Shown here piece after piece: positions 7,081 to 15,619 of a stretch of 29,063 nucleotides of DNA. Source of the stretch: HXMU1420-2 sp040830545 (lineage in GTDB: Bacteria; Pseudomonadota; Alphaproteobacteria; Rhodobacterales; Rhodobacteraceae); NCBI GenBank assembly GCA_040830545.1, contig JBFOMB010000159.1, forward strand, positions 1 through 29,063, given 5' to 3'. The translations under genes were made by a program, and so were the position numbers. Numbering within the stretch: position 1 is the stretch's first letter; every line of letters starts with the position of its first letter. The notes beneath the pieces were generated by a model. The model was not told the DNA's origin and ran no database searches. It was given only the letters and a program-made list of their open reading frames with translations.

Positions 7081-8504
7081 CGCTGTGGACCGCAGAACAG
7101 GCCGCCGCCGCGACCGGCGGTACGCAGGTGGGTCGCTGGAAAGCAACCGGGGTTTCCATCGACACGCGAACACTGGAACCCGGAGACTTGTTTGTGGCCC
7201 TGACTGCGGCGCGGGACGGGCATGACTTTGTCGAGCAGGCGTTGGACAAAGGGGCCGCCGCCGCGCTTGTGTCCCGGGTGCCAGCGGGTGTTCCGGCCAC
7301 AGCTCCGTTGTTGTTGGTCCAGGACGTGCTGGCAGGGTTGGAAGCCCTTGGCCGCGCTGCGCGGGACCGCTGCAAGGGTCGGTTTGTGGCTGTGACAGGG
7401 AGTGCTGGAAAAACCTCCACCAAGGAAATGCTGTCCGTGATGCTAAGCCCGCAGGGCCGCACCCATGCCTCTGTAGCCAGCTACAATAATCATTGGGGCG
7501 TGCCGCTGACACTGGCGCGGATGCCGGCGGACACGGAATACGCGGTGATTGAAATCGGGATGAACCATCCCGGTGAGATTGCCCCGCTGGCCCGCATGGC
7601 CCGCCCACACGTCGCCATGATCACCACAGTCGCGCCCGCCCATCTGGAAGCGTTCGAAAACGTGGAGGCCATCGCTGCAGAAAAGGCATCCGTCTTTGAA
7701 GGGTTGGAGGCCGGTGGCGTGGCCGTCGTTAACGGCGATCTGGACACAACCTCGCTGTTGTTGGATGCCGCCGCAGGCTATGACCGTGTGATCTTCGGCA
7801 CCGGCGCGGATAGCGACTACCGCGCGGATTCGATCACGGTGACCCCGGACGCAGCCGTGGTGCAGGCGATCATGGGCACGCGGGCGCTGATGTTCAAAGT
7901 CCGTGCACCGGGTCGGCATTTCGCAATGAACGCGCTTGGGGCATTGGCGGCGGTCGACGCGCTAGGTGCCGACCCGGCCCAAGCGGCCGTTGATCTGGCG
8001 GACTGGTCGGTAGTGCGCGGACGCGGCGCGCGGGAAACCGTTACTCTCGACGCGAGCGGCAAGACCGCGCTGGAACTGATCGACGACAGCTACAACGCCA
8101 ACCCCGCCTCGGTCGTGGCGGCGCTGGCGGTGCTGACGGAATCCGATGTCAACCACGTGACGGGTCGCGCCAAAGGTCATCGGCGCGTTGCGATCCTGGG
8201 GGACATGAAGGAACTGGGCGATCAGGAACGGGATCTGCATGCCGATCTGACGACCTGCCCCGAAATGGACGGTGTGGATCAGGTGCATTGCGTCGGACAC
8301 CTGATGCGCCACCTCTACAATGCGCTGCCCAAAGCCAAACAGGGTGTCTGGGCAGAAACCGGCGCGGACCTTTCCCCGCTGCTCGAAGGCCGGTTACAGG
8401 CCGGTGACGTGGTGCTTGTCAAAGGCTCGCTGAGTATGGGCATGGCAGGCATCGTTGACGCCATCCGCAAAATGGGCCATCCCGCGCCGCAAGATGATGA
8501 GTAG
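7077..8504 (+). CDS. murF: UDP-MurNAc-tripeptide:D-Ala-D-Ala ligase MurF
   Basis: A 475-residue Mur ligase that attaches D-Ala-D-Ala to complete UDP-MurNAc-pentapeptide in the cytoplasm. The N-terminal domain has the SIDTRTLEPGDLFVAL pattern shared with MurE. The ATP loop is GSAGKTST at 108-115. EIGMNHPGEI and DDSYNANP in the central and C-terminal domains are MurF hallmarks. It overlaps the murE stop by four bases and ends 11 bases before mraY. Order and spacing indicate one transcript from mraZ or from leader-proximal promoters. Confidence 0.97.
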   Translation: MTLWTAEQAAAATGGTQVGRWKATGVSIDTRTLEPGDLFVALTAARDGHDFVEQALDKGAAAALVSRVPAGVPATAPLLLVQDVLAGLEALGRAARDRCKGRFVAVTGSAGKTSTKEMLSVMLSPQGRTHASVASYNNHWGVPLTLARMPADTEYAVIEIGMNHPGEIAPLARMARPHVAMITTVAPAHLEAFENVEAIAAEKASVFEGLEAGGVAVVNGDLDTTSLLLDAAAGYDRVIFGTGADSDYRADSITVTPDAAVVQAIMGTRALMFKVRAPGRHFAMNALGALAAVDALGADPAQAAVDLADWSVVRGRGARETVTLDASGKTALELIDDSYNANPASVVAALAVLTESDVNHVTGRAKGHRRVAILGDMKELGDQERDLHADLTTCPEMDGVDQVHCVGHLMRHLYNALPKAKQGVWAETGADLSPLLEGRLQAGDVVLVKGSLSMGMAGIVDAIRKMGHPAPQDDE

Positions 8505-8515
8505 GACCTACTGAA

Positions 8516-9598
8516 ATGCTCTATTGGTTGACGCACCTGTCAGAAGGTGGGGGTTTCTTTAACCTGTTCAACTATATAACCTTTCGCGCTGGCGGGGCCT
8601 TCATGACCTCGCTCATCTTCGCGTTCTTGTTTGGTCGTCCGCTGATCAACGTACTGCGCGAACGCCAGGGCAAGGGTCAGCCGATTCGCGATGACGGGCC
8701 GGAAAGCCACTTTGCCAAGGCCGGGACGCCAACAATGGGTGGATTGTTGATCGTAGGTGCCCTGGTGACATCCACCCTGCTTTGGGCGCGTATGGACAAT
8801 CCGTTCATCTGGCTGGTGCTATTTGTCACGCTGGCCTATGCGCTGATCGGCTTTGCGGATGACTACGCGAAAGTCTCCAAGCAGAACACCAAGGGCGTTT
8901 CTTCCAAGATGCGGCTGGCATTGGGCATTTTCATTGCCATTATCGCTGCTTTGTTGGCGTCCTGGTATCATCCAGAGTCGCTGCAGAACCAACTCGCGCT
9001 GCCTGTATTCAAGGACACACTGGTCAATCTTGGTATCTTGTACGTGCCCTTTGCCGTGATTGTGATCGTCGGGTCAGCCAATGCCGTGAACCTGACCGAT
9101 GGCCTGGATGGACTGGCAATCATGCCAGCGATGATCGCGGGCACCACGCTGGGTATCATCGCCTATGCCGTGGGCCGCATCGACTTTACCGAATACCTGG
9201 ACGTGCACTATGTCCCCGGCACCGGTGAAATCCTGATCTTTTCCATGGCGCTGTTTGGTGCCGGGCTGGGGTTCCTTTGGTACAACGCCCCCCCGGCCGC
9301 CGTGTTCATGGGTGACACAGGCTCACTCGCCCTGGGCGGTGCACTGGGGGCCATTGCCGTGGCGACCAAGCACGAGCTGGTATTGGCCATCGTTGGCGGT
9401 CTGTTCGTGGTCGAGGCGCTGAGTGTGATCATACAGGTCCTCTACTTCAAACGCACGGGCAAACGCGTGTTCCTGATGGCCCCGATCCATCATCATTACG
9501 AGAAAAAGGGGTGGGCGGAATCCACTATTGTGATCCGCTTCTGGATCATTTCCCTGATCCTCGCCATGATCGGGCTAGCCACTTTGAAGGTGCGGTAA
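8516..9598 (+). CDS. mraY: Phospho-MurNAc-pentapeptide transferase MraY
   Basis: A 360-residue polytopic inner-membrane enzyme that transfers phospho-MurNAc-pentapeptide to undecaprenyl phosphate, forming lipid I. Diagnostic motifs include FAKAGTPTMGGLL (66-78), the catalytic Asp pair in GFADDY (residues 115-116), NLTDGLDGL (192-200), FMGDTGSLALGG, and the histidine-rich loop APIHHHYEKKGW. Hydrophobic segments are spread along the whole length, as expected for ten membrane helices. It is the last division gene here: its TAA (9596-9598) is immediately followed by the inverted stop codon of glpD. murD, ftsW and murG, which usually follow mraY, are absent from the window. Confidence 0.98.
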   Translation: MLYWLTHLSEGGGFFNLFNYITFRAGGAFMTSLIFAFLFGRPLINVLRERQGKGQPIRDDGPESHFAKAGTPTMGGLLIVGALVTSTLLWARMDNPFIWLVLFVTLAYALIGFADDYAKVSKQNTKGVSSKMRLALGIFIAIIAALLASWYHPESLQNQLALPVFKDTLVNLGILYVPFAVIVIVGSANAVNLTDGLDGLAIMPAMIAGTTLGIIAYAVGRIDFTEYLDVHYVPGTGEILIFSMALFGAGLGFLWYNAPPAAVFMGDTGSLALGGALGAIAVATKHELVLAIVGGLFVVEALSVIIQVLYFKRTGKRVFLMAPIHHHYEKKGWAESTIVIRFWIISLILAMIGLATLKVR

Positions 9599-11170
9599 CT
9601 ATGCTGCTTTCACCTGTTGTAGCTCAAGATAGTCGGCAATCGCAGCCTGTTCCTCTGCGGTTGTCTTGAGGCCCAGTTTTGTCCGTCGCCACAAGAAATC
9701 TTCGGCTGTTCGAACCCATTCCCGTGCCACGGCCCAATCGAGTTCCCGTGCCGTGATCGTGGCCCCGAAAGACTGACCCATATCGGTCGCTTGTTTAGCC
9801 TCGCCCAAGACCTCTCGCGCCTCCGTACCATAAGTCCGCACCATGCGGCGGGCCCAAGCGGTGTCGAGGAATGGATAGTCGCGCAACAACCCGGCTATCA
9901 GCTCTGCCGCACCATCCACCGGAAAACCCCCACCAGGCAGCGGAACGCCCGCTGTCCATTTTACTTTTGACGTGTCCAACTCCTCCGCGATCTTGTCCAT
10001 CGCGGCCTCGGCCAGACGGCGGTATGTCGTGATCTTGCCCCCGAAGATATTGAGCAGCGGCGCGCCCTGCCCTTTGTCCACCTTCAATACATAGTCGCGC
10101 GTGGCGGCGGTCGCTGAACTGGCCCCGTCATCATATAACGGGCGCACGCCCGAATAGGTCCAAACCACATCCTGTGCCGTGACCGGTTGGCGGAAATACT
10201 GCGAGGCGAAGTCCAACAGGTAATCCCGCTCTTCATCCGTGCAAACAGGTTTGGTTTGCGGATTGGAATGCTCCATATCGGTGGTACCGATCAGGGTGAA
10301 ATCGTCCTCATACGGGATGGCAAAGATGATGCGCCCGTCTGTGCCCTGGAAGAAGTAGCATTTGTCGTGGTCAAACAGCCGACGGGTCACGATGTGGCTG
10401 CCTCTGACCAGCCGCACACCTTCGGTGCTGTTGGATCGGACCGTATTGCGGATAATGTCGCCGACCCATGGTCCGCCTGCATTGACCAGCATCCGGGCAC
10501 GAACCTCACGTTCTTCCCCGTCAGCTTGCAGGCGGATTACCCACAGATTGCCCGACCGCTCAGCAGAAAGAACGCGCGTACGGGTCATGATGTCCGCGCC
10601 CTTTGCGGCAGCATCGCGGGCGTTCAGTACAACCAGACGCGAGTCCTGTATCCAGCAGTCGGAATACTCATAGGCCCGCTGAAACTTTGGATCGAGTACA
10701 GCCCCTGTAGGGTCTTGTGTCAGATTCAGTGTCGACGTTCCCGGCAGGATCTTCCGCCCCCCCAGATGGTCATACAGGAACAGGCCCAACCGTATCAGCC
10801 AGGCCGGACGCCGTCCCTTCATCCACGGCATCACCTTGGTCAGAAGGCGCGACGTGGGTGTGCCTGTCTCGAACCGCATGTCCGCGTGGTATGGCAATAC
10901 GAACCGCATCGGCCAGGCGATGTGCGGCATGGCCCGCAGCAATGTTTCCCGTTCAATCAACGCCTCGCGCACCAGTCGGAATTCGAAATACTCCAGGTAG
11001 CGCAGACCGCCATGAAACAGCTTGGTCGACCCTGAGGACGTCGCTGACGCCAAATCGTTCATCTCGGCCAACCCAACCCGCAGACTGCGCCCAGCAGCGT
11101 CCCGCGCGATCCCACAGCCGTTGATGCCACCACCGATGATGAACAGGTCGTAATCATGAGCCTCAGACAT
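9599..11170 (-). CDS. glpD: Aerobic glycerol-3-phosphate dehydrogenase GlpD
   Basis: A 523-residue FAD-dependent peripheral membrane enzyme oxidising sn-glycerol-3-phosphate to dihydroxyacetone phosphate and passing electrons to quinone. The N-terminal dinucleotide fold shows DLFIIGGGINGCGIARDA. The family segment SSGSTKLFHGGLRYLE follows. IGTTDMEH and the late FGGKITTYRRLAE are GlpD hallmarks, and the C-terminal helical domain is complete. It starts inside the end of glpR (8-nt overlap) and so is expressed with it. Its stop abuts the mraY stop with no base between. Glycerol uptake and kinase genes are not in the window. Control by the adjacent GlpR is the natural inference. Confidence 0.97.
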   Translation of the reverse strand: MSEAHDYDLFIIGGGINGCGIARDAAGRSLRVGLAEMNDLASATSSGSTKLFHGGLRYLEYFEFRLVREALIERETLLRAMPHIAWPMRFVLPYHADMRFETGTPTSRLLTKVMPWMKGRRPAWLIRLGLFLYDHLGGRKILPGTSTLNLTQDPTGAVLDPKFQRAYEYSDCWIQDSRLVVLNARDAAAKGADIMTRTRVLSAERSGNLWVIRLQADGEEREVRARMLVNAGGPWVGDIIRNTVRSNSTEGVRLVRGSHIVTRRLFDHDKCYFFQGTDGRIIFAIPYEDDFTLIGTTDMEHSNPQTKPVCTDEERDYLLDFASQYFRQPVTAQDVVWTYSGVRPLYDDGASSATAATRDYVLKVDKGQGAPLLNIFGGKITTYRRLAEAAMDKIAEELDTSKVKWTAGVPLPGGGFPVDGAAELIAGLLRDYPFLDTAWARRMVRTYGTEAREVLGEAKQATDMGQSFGATITARELDWAVAREWVRTAEDFLWRRTKLGLKTTAEEQAAIADYLELQQVKAA

Positions 11171-11948
11171 GGCGGTCTCCGTTCGACTGTTCGGGCGTCA
11201 GGATAATCGTGTTGCCGATTTCGGCGGCCCGCACGAAGTCCCGTGGCGGGGTGACGTCGGTGACGACATAATCCAAATCGGCAACCTCGCAGATACGTAC
11301 CGGTGCCGTACGCTCAAATTTGGAGGAGTCGCAAACCAATATCTTCGTTCGCGCATTATTGAGGATGGAACGCGCAACCGACACCTCTCGTGCATCAAAA
11401 TCCAGAACCGATCCATCCTCGTCCAGCGCAGACGCCCCGATAACCGCGAAATCGACCTTGTAGCGGGATATGAATTCCACCGCGCCCTCGCCCACAATCG
11501 CACCGTCGGATGCCCGCACAGATCCGCCTGCCAGCACCAATTCGCGAACACCTGTTCCGATGAAGGTGTTGATAATGTTTATATTATTGGAGAGGACCAT
11601 CAACCCGTCGTGACGCGTCAGGGCGCGTGCGACCTGCTCCGTTGTTGTCCCGATATTGAGCGCCACCGCCGCGTGGTCAGGGATCAAACTTGCCGCCAGT
11701 CGCCCCATCTTCTCTTTCTCATCTGCGCGAAACTGGCGACGATCATTGTATTCGCGGCCAGTGACCGCAGCGATGCGTTTGGCACCACCATGCGTGCGCA
11801 CCGCCAATCCGAACGCCGACAACTCGGTCAGATCCCTACGTATTGTTTGACTGGTCACCCCGAAAGACAGGGTCAGGGAATCGACGTCCACCTGCCCCTT
11901 ATCCCTTATGAGTGCTAAGATTTCTTCTTGTCGATCCGTCAGCACCAT
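11163..11948 (-). CDS. glpR: DeoR-family repressor, probable glycerol-3-phosphate regulator GlpR
   Basis: A 261-residue DeoR-type regulator. An N-terminal winged helix (1-57) has recognition helix SQTIRRDL at residues 33-40. The C-terminal sugar-phosphate sensing domain has the IGTTTEQVARAL phosphate-binding loop and GEGAVEFI. Being the first gene of a two-gene operon with glpD, overlapping it by 8 nt, makes GlpR the best name. DeoR proteins regulate neighbouring sugar-phosphate genes and are released by the phosphorylated substrate, here presumably glycerol-3-phosphate. The start at 11948 gives MVLTDRQEEILALI, the usual DeoR N-terminus. Confidence 0.9.
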   Translation of the reverse strand: MVLTDRQEEILALIRDKGQVDVDSLTLSFGVTSQTIRRDLTELSAFGLAVRTHGGAKRIAAVTGREYNDRRQFRADEKEKMGRLAASLIPDHAAVALNIGTTTEQVARALTRHDGLMVLSNNINIINTFIGTGVRELVLAGGSVRASDGAIVGEGAVEFISRYKVDFAVIGASALDEDGSVLDFDAREVSVARSILNNARTKILVCDSSKFERTAPVRICEVADLDYVVTDVTPPRDFVRAAEIGNTIILTPEQSNGDRHV

Positions 11949-12030
11949 GTATTCGTTCCCGCCATTTCGGGATCGCAGCTACCGGAAGAACAAGGGATAA
12001 TCCAGAGTGGATTTCGAATTATCTTCGTAT

Positions 12031-12046
12031 TTCTTCAAACGAAGAA
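12031..12046 (-). promoter_or_regulatory. Palindrome upstream of glpR, candidate GlpR operator
   Basis: A perfect inverted repeat TTCTTC-AAAC-GAAGAA lies 83 bp before the glpR start, in the 139-bp gap that must hold the glpR-glpD promoter. The TTC/GAA core is compatible with DeoR-type sites but no consensus match is claimed. It could equally be a hairpin at the 3' end of the upstream lyase gene, which stops at 12088. Confidence 0.35.
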
Positions 12047-12087
12047 TGCACCACAACCGTCCGCCCACATCCGACCGTCACAGACAT

Positions 12088-13545
12088 CTACAGCTTCAGG
12101 TCTCGCAACCGCGTCCGCAACTTGGCTGTATCCGCGCCCAATGGCCGATCATGCGAAAGTGCAGGTACAACGCCCCGAACGGCATCAAGTGCCGCAACCA
12201 GCGTAGCGCTCATACTTTCCAACTCGCGCAATTCCACCGCTTGCGCTGCAACAATGGCCTCCAATGCGCTCAGCTCTTCCAGTACCACAGCCTGCCGGGC
12301 AAGCCGACGCGCAGGCGCCATGGTCTCTGCCGCGAAATCCTCGACACTTTGCGAAACCGGTGCAGTGTCAAACCGCACCGGCGTTGCCAAGGCGCGGATT
12401 TCTGCCAGCAAGGCTGCCGCTGTCTTTTGCAAGGGCACATAACCCGCGGATGCCCCTTCTTCCGGCGTGAGGTATCGAGGTAAACCGGACAGAGACGGGT
12501 CCATCATCCGCTGCATGCGTTGCACTGTTGGGCCGGCGATCATAGCATTGGCAAGGCATAGGTTTTCCAACGCCAACGTCAGGGCGGGCGCGACAAAATT
12601 GGGCGTGGATCGCATCGCATCGTCGCCAAAGACGGCAGGACTGTCCTGCAGTCCGTTCAACTCATCCTCCCATATCGTCACCGAGCGATCCCACGCATCC
12701 AGCGCAGCACCGACCACGGGCGCAACAGTGCGAAAACTCAACGCGTCCTGAACACGTCGCGGGTTGTGGGCGGTGCCATCGAGCGCGTTACGCAGCCACG
12801 CGGCAAAATCCGCCTGACCGGGTGACACGCGCAGATTGTTCACGTCTGCGGTCAGGATATCCCTGTTGGCATCAAACCCGGCAAAGGAAAGCAGAACTGC
12901 CACTTTCTGCGCCGCCAGGCTCATCCCTGCTGTGTCCAGCGCCTCACCCGCCAGGGCCACTGTCAGTCCGCCGTGGTTGATCAAGGCCATCGCATCTTTG
13001 GGCTGCATTGGCGGTGGGGTCAGTCCGGCCTCTGCCAATACCGTTTGCGCTGGCACCTGTACGCCACTTCGCCAACACATCCCCTGCCCCAACAGCGCCC
13101 GCGCCCATACAGCGTTCTGGGTCAAATCGCTGGCCCCGATCGAGCCATACTCCGGGATCACAGGATCAACACCGGCACGCAAACAATCCAGCATGTGAAG
13201 GAACATCGGCACTGACACGCCGCTTCCACCTCGTGCGGCGGACACCAGCCGGGCTGCCAGAACCCCACTTCCAATGCTTGCGGGCAATGGCTCGCCAGTC
13301 GCGACAGCCCGCCCATCCAGAATCTGCTGCTGAAACGCCGGAATGTCCTCGGGCGCGATCCTGTGCCCCAGATTTGCACCCAACCCGGTATTGAGTCCGT
13401 AAACGGGGTCCGGTCCCGCAGCGGCATGGTCGACGACGCGCCGATCCGCCGCCAACCGTGCGATCACCGCGTCAGGGACTGAAACCGGCCCTCCGTCTAC
13501 GACCGTCCGCATCTGTGCCAGCGTGACCCGCTGCCCCAGTTCCAT
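12088..13545 (-). CDS. Histidine ammonia-lyase paralogue lacking the MIO Ala-Ser-Gly motif
   Basis: A 485-residue member of the aromatic amino acid/histidine ammonia-lyase fold, clearly a distant paralogue of the hutH at 18087-19592. Conserved features are PVYGLNTGLG with the Tyr at residue 49, a GSIGAS segment, ALIN, VQD, and a late Gln/Glu region (SQSVEDFA). Where true lyases have GSVGASGDLAP, this protein has GSIGASDLTQ (A138-S139-D140). The glycine needed to cyclise into the MIO electrophile is missing. The LSH histidine of HutH is also replaced (LDG). Classical ammonia elimination through MIO is therefore unlikely. Ergothionase, a trimethylamine lyase of this fold, works without MIO and is one possible analogue. 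The start overlaps the cyclodeaminase-like stop by one base (TGATG). Confidence 0.85.
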   Translation of the reverse strand: MELGQRVTLAQMRTVVDGGPVSVPDAVIARLAADRRVVDHAAAGPDPVYGLNTGLGANLGHRIAPEDIPAFQQQILDGRAVATGEPLPASIGSGVLAARLVSAARGGSGVSVPMFLHMLDCLRAGVDPVIPEYGSIGASDLTQNAVWARALLGQGMCWRSGVQVPAQTVLAEAGLTPPPMQPKDAMALINHGGLTVALAGEALDTAGMSLAAQKVAVLLSFAGFDANRDILTADVNNLRVSPGQADFAAWLRNALDGTAHNPRRVQDALSFRTVAPVVGAALDAWDRSVTIWEDELNGLQDSPAVFGDDAMRSTPNFVAPALTLALENLCLANAMIAGPTVQRMQRMMDPSLSGLPRYLTPEEGASAGYVPLQKTAAALLAEIRALATPVRFDTAPVSQSVEDFAAETMAPARRLARQAVVLEELSALEAIVAAQAVELRELESMSATLVAALDAVRGVVPALSHDRPLGADTAKLRTRLRDLKL

Positions 13546-14552
13546 CAATAGAACCGCAACCGCTGACCGACACCCATGGCTCGCGCCTTGCTCAGCATCG
13601 CATGCCCCAAGGCAATGTCGCTGAGCGACAGGCCCCTGTGCCAGAACAGGATCGTTTCATCTGGCCCTTCTCGTCCCGGTTTCAGCCCGGCCACGATCTG
13701 CCCCAGCTCTGCGTGCAAGGTTTCCGCCGTCAGCAGGCCCTGATCCACATGTTCCCGCAACGCGCCGAATTTGCCATGCGCCTGTCCCCAATCGTCCATT
13801 ACAACCTTGTCCATAACTGACGTCAGGCTCAGCTCCACCGCCGACATGGTGCCATAGGGCACAACCAGCGCGCCGGGTTTCACCCATTCGGTTTTCAGCA
13901 TCGGGTTTGGCGCAGACAGGCGCGAGGCCTCCACGATGATATCCGCACCGTCCAGACAGCTTTGCCAATCTTCGGTCACGGTGATTGGACGCCCCAGATC
14001 CGCCTCCAGCCGAGTAGCAAACGCCTCGCGGCTTTCCGGACGGCGAGAATGCACGCGTACTTCCTCGAATTCAAACAGGTGGCACAACAGGCGCACATTC
14101 CAATACGCGGTGCCACGCGCTCCGATATGCCCCAGCACCTTGGGTTTCTCAGGCCCCAGATACTTCGCCCCCAACGCCGTTATTGCCCCGGTCCGCATTT
14201 CGGTGATGCCCGTCGCATCCACCAACGCCTTGGGTGCGCCGTTGCGCGGATCAAAGAGGGTCAGCAGCCCATATTCACTGGGCCGCCCGTCCTGATAGTT
14301 GTCGACAAAATCGCCCACCACCTTGGTGCCCGCACTGTCAATCTCCCCCCCGATCCAGCCGCGCAGCACGTTGAAATGCCCCTCAACCCCGGCGCGTGGA
14401 TGGATATGCATGCGCGGCTCGATCGAGGTTTCTCCACGTCCCTGCATGATCAGGCTCTCTTCGATTGCTTGCAGGATTTCGTCGTCGCCGAGCGCCAGCG
14501 CTTCCACATCGAACCGGTTGAGATAGTCGAAATAGACCGGTGGCTCCTGCAT
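13545..14552 (-). CDS. Ornithine cyclodeaminase / mu-crystallin family protein
   Basis: A 335-residue NAD(P)-binding protein of the ornithine cyclodeaminase family, which includes cyclodeaminases, imine reductases and alanine dehydrogenases. The hallmark ITEMRTGAITALGAKYL occupies about residues 116-132. The Rossmann nucleotide loop follows as GHIGARGTAYWN (141-152), an unusual version of the family GxGxxA, and then VHSRRPE. The start at 14552 is chosen because AAAAAGGGAG lies six bases upstream; the ATG ten codons earlier has no such site. It is first in an operon with the MIO-less lyase, with one-base overlap, so the two proteins probably act in one pathway on an amino acid or betaine. The substrate cannot be read from sequence. 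Confidence 0.85.
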   Translation of the reverse strand: MQEPPVYFDYLNRFDVEALALGDDEILQAIEESLIMQGRGETSIEPRMHIHPRAGVEGHFNVLRGWIGGEIDSAGTKVVGDFVDNYQDGRPSEYGLLTLFDPRNGAPKALVDATGITEMRTGAITALGAKYLGPEKPKVLGHIGARGTAYWNVRLLCHLFEFEEVRVHSRRPESREAFATRLEADLGRPITVTEDWQSCLDGADIIVEASRLSAPNPMLKTEWVKPGALVVPYGTMSAVELSLTSVMDKVVMDDWGQAHGKFGALREHVDQGLLTAETLHAELGQIVAGLKPGREGPDETILFWHRGLSLSDIALGHAMLSKARAMGVGQRLRFY

Positions 14553-14637
14553 CGCGCGCTCCCTTTTTACACTCGTGGCCACTCAGCAGCCAATCGCGGA
14601 TCATGTCAACGCCCCAAGGGACGGCGGGCGGGGTGTC

Positions 14638-14655
14638 TTCCGGCGTCAGCCGGAA
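14638..14655. other. Perfect 7-bp palindrome in the divergent gap
   Basis: TTCCGGC-GTCA-GCCGGAA lies in the 175-bp gap between the cyclodeaminase-like gene and the sulfotransferase gene, which diverge from it. It may be an operator for one or both or an RNA hairpin. It has no T-run. No regulator gene adjoins it. Confidence 0.35.
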
Positions 14656-14727
14656 CAGCGACCGCCCCGTCCCCCTTGCACCACCCCTGCCGCTCAGGCA
14701 CGTTCCCCCAAAAGCAGGAGCCGCCAG

Positions 14728-15606
14728 ATGTCAGATACCCCCGTTCAGGAACATGATTACAAGGCCGAGGTCGAGGATTCCGGACGTTGGCGCCAACTCC
14801 AGCACCGCCCTGGCGACGTGTTTGTCTGCACTGCGCCCAAAAACGGCACCACCTGGACGCAAGCCATCTGTTCGTTGCTGATTTTCGGTGACCCCAACGC
14901 GCCCTCGGGCAGCGGCACGATTTCACCCTGGGTAGAACTGACGCTGGACCCGATTGACGACATGAACGCCCGGCTCGCAGCACAAACACATCGCCGGTTC
15001 ATCAAGTCCCACGCTCCGATGGACGGGATCATCTGGTGGGAGGACGCTGTGTATCTGGCCGTCTGTCGCCACCCGCTCGATATGTACTTCTCGCTGCTGA
15101 AACACGGCGAAAACCAGACCGATCCGGTCGATAATCCGATCTACAACGTAGATCGCGCTCAAAGCTTTGACTACTGGCTCAACGAACCTCTGCGCCCCGA
15201 TCCCACCAACAACACCATACTGTCGGCAGCGGTCCACCACTTTAAAAGCTTCAGGAAATGGCAGCACCTGTCAAACGTGCATCTGCTGCATTACGCCGAC
15301 ATGACCCGTGATTTGCACACTGAGATGTCCAAGGTCGCAGTCGCGCTCGACATCTCTCACCCGCCCGAGCTGATGGATCAGCTGGTCGAGGCTGCAACTT
15401 TCGACAGCATGAAGAAAAATGCGGAAAAACATGCGCCTGAAGTGCATGACGACTTCTGGAAAGACAAAGGCAACTTCTTCCATTCCGGCACTAGCGGAAA
15501 ATGGCACGGCAAGCTGACCGAAGATCAACTTGCCGCATACGACGCCAGAATGGACAGCCTGCTAAGCCCCGAAGAACGCCGCTGGCTGGAATGGGGCAGC
15601 GTGTAG
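14728..15606 (+). CDS. PAPS-dependent sulfotransferase
   Basis: A 292-residue cytosolic-type sulfotransferase. The 5'-phosphosulfate loop TAPKNGTTWTQ is at residues 35-45, the probable catalytic base His95 sits in KSHAP, and the 3'-phosphate site CRHPLDMYFS is at 113-122. A C-terminal SGTSGKW segment stands in place of the family GxxGxW motif. The enzyme would transfer sulfate from PAPS to a hydroxyl or amine acceptor that cannot be predicted. The start at 14728 (MSDTPV) has GCAGGAG upstream. The reading frame extends further upstream but without a ribosome site or homology. It is transcribed divergently from the lyase operon and convergently with hutU, 13 bases away. Confidence 0.88.
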   Translation: MSDTPVQEHDYKAEVEDSGRWRQLQHRPGDVFVCTAPKNGTTWTQAICSLLIFGDPNAPSGSGTISPWVELTLDPIDDMNARLAAQTHRRFIKSHAPMDGIIWWEDAVYLAVCRHPLDMYFSLLKHGENQTDPVDNPIYNVDRAQSFDYWLNEPLRPDPTNNTILSAAVHHFKSFRKWQHLSNVHLLHYADMTRDLHTEMSKVAVALDISHPPELMDQLVEAATFDSMKKNAEKHAPEVHDDFWKDKGNFFHSGTSGKWHGKLTEDQLAAYDARMDSLLSPEERRWLEWGSV

Positions 15607-15619
15607 CCGCCTCTTTCGC

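Noticed and set aside
8500..8512. AGTAGG/CCTACT palindrome over the murF stop and mraY ribosome site
   Set aside because: A one-base loop cannot form a hairpin, and a protein site inside this operon is unlikely. Probably chance.
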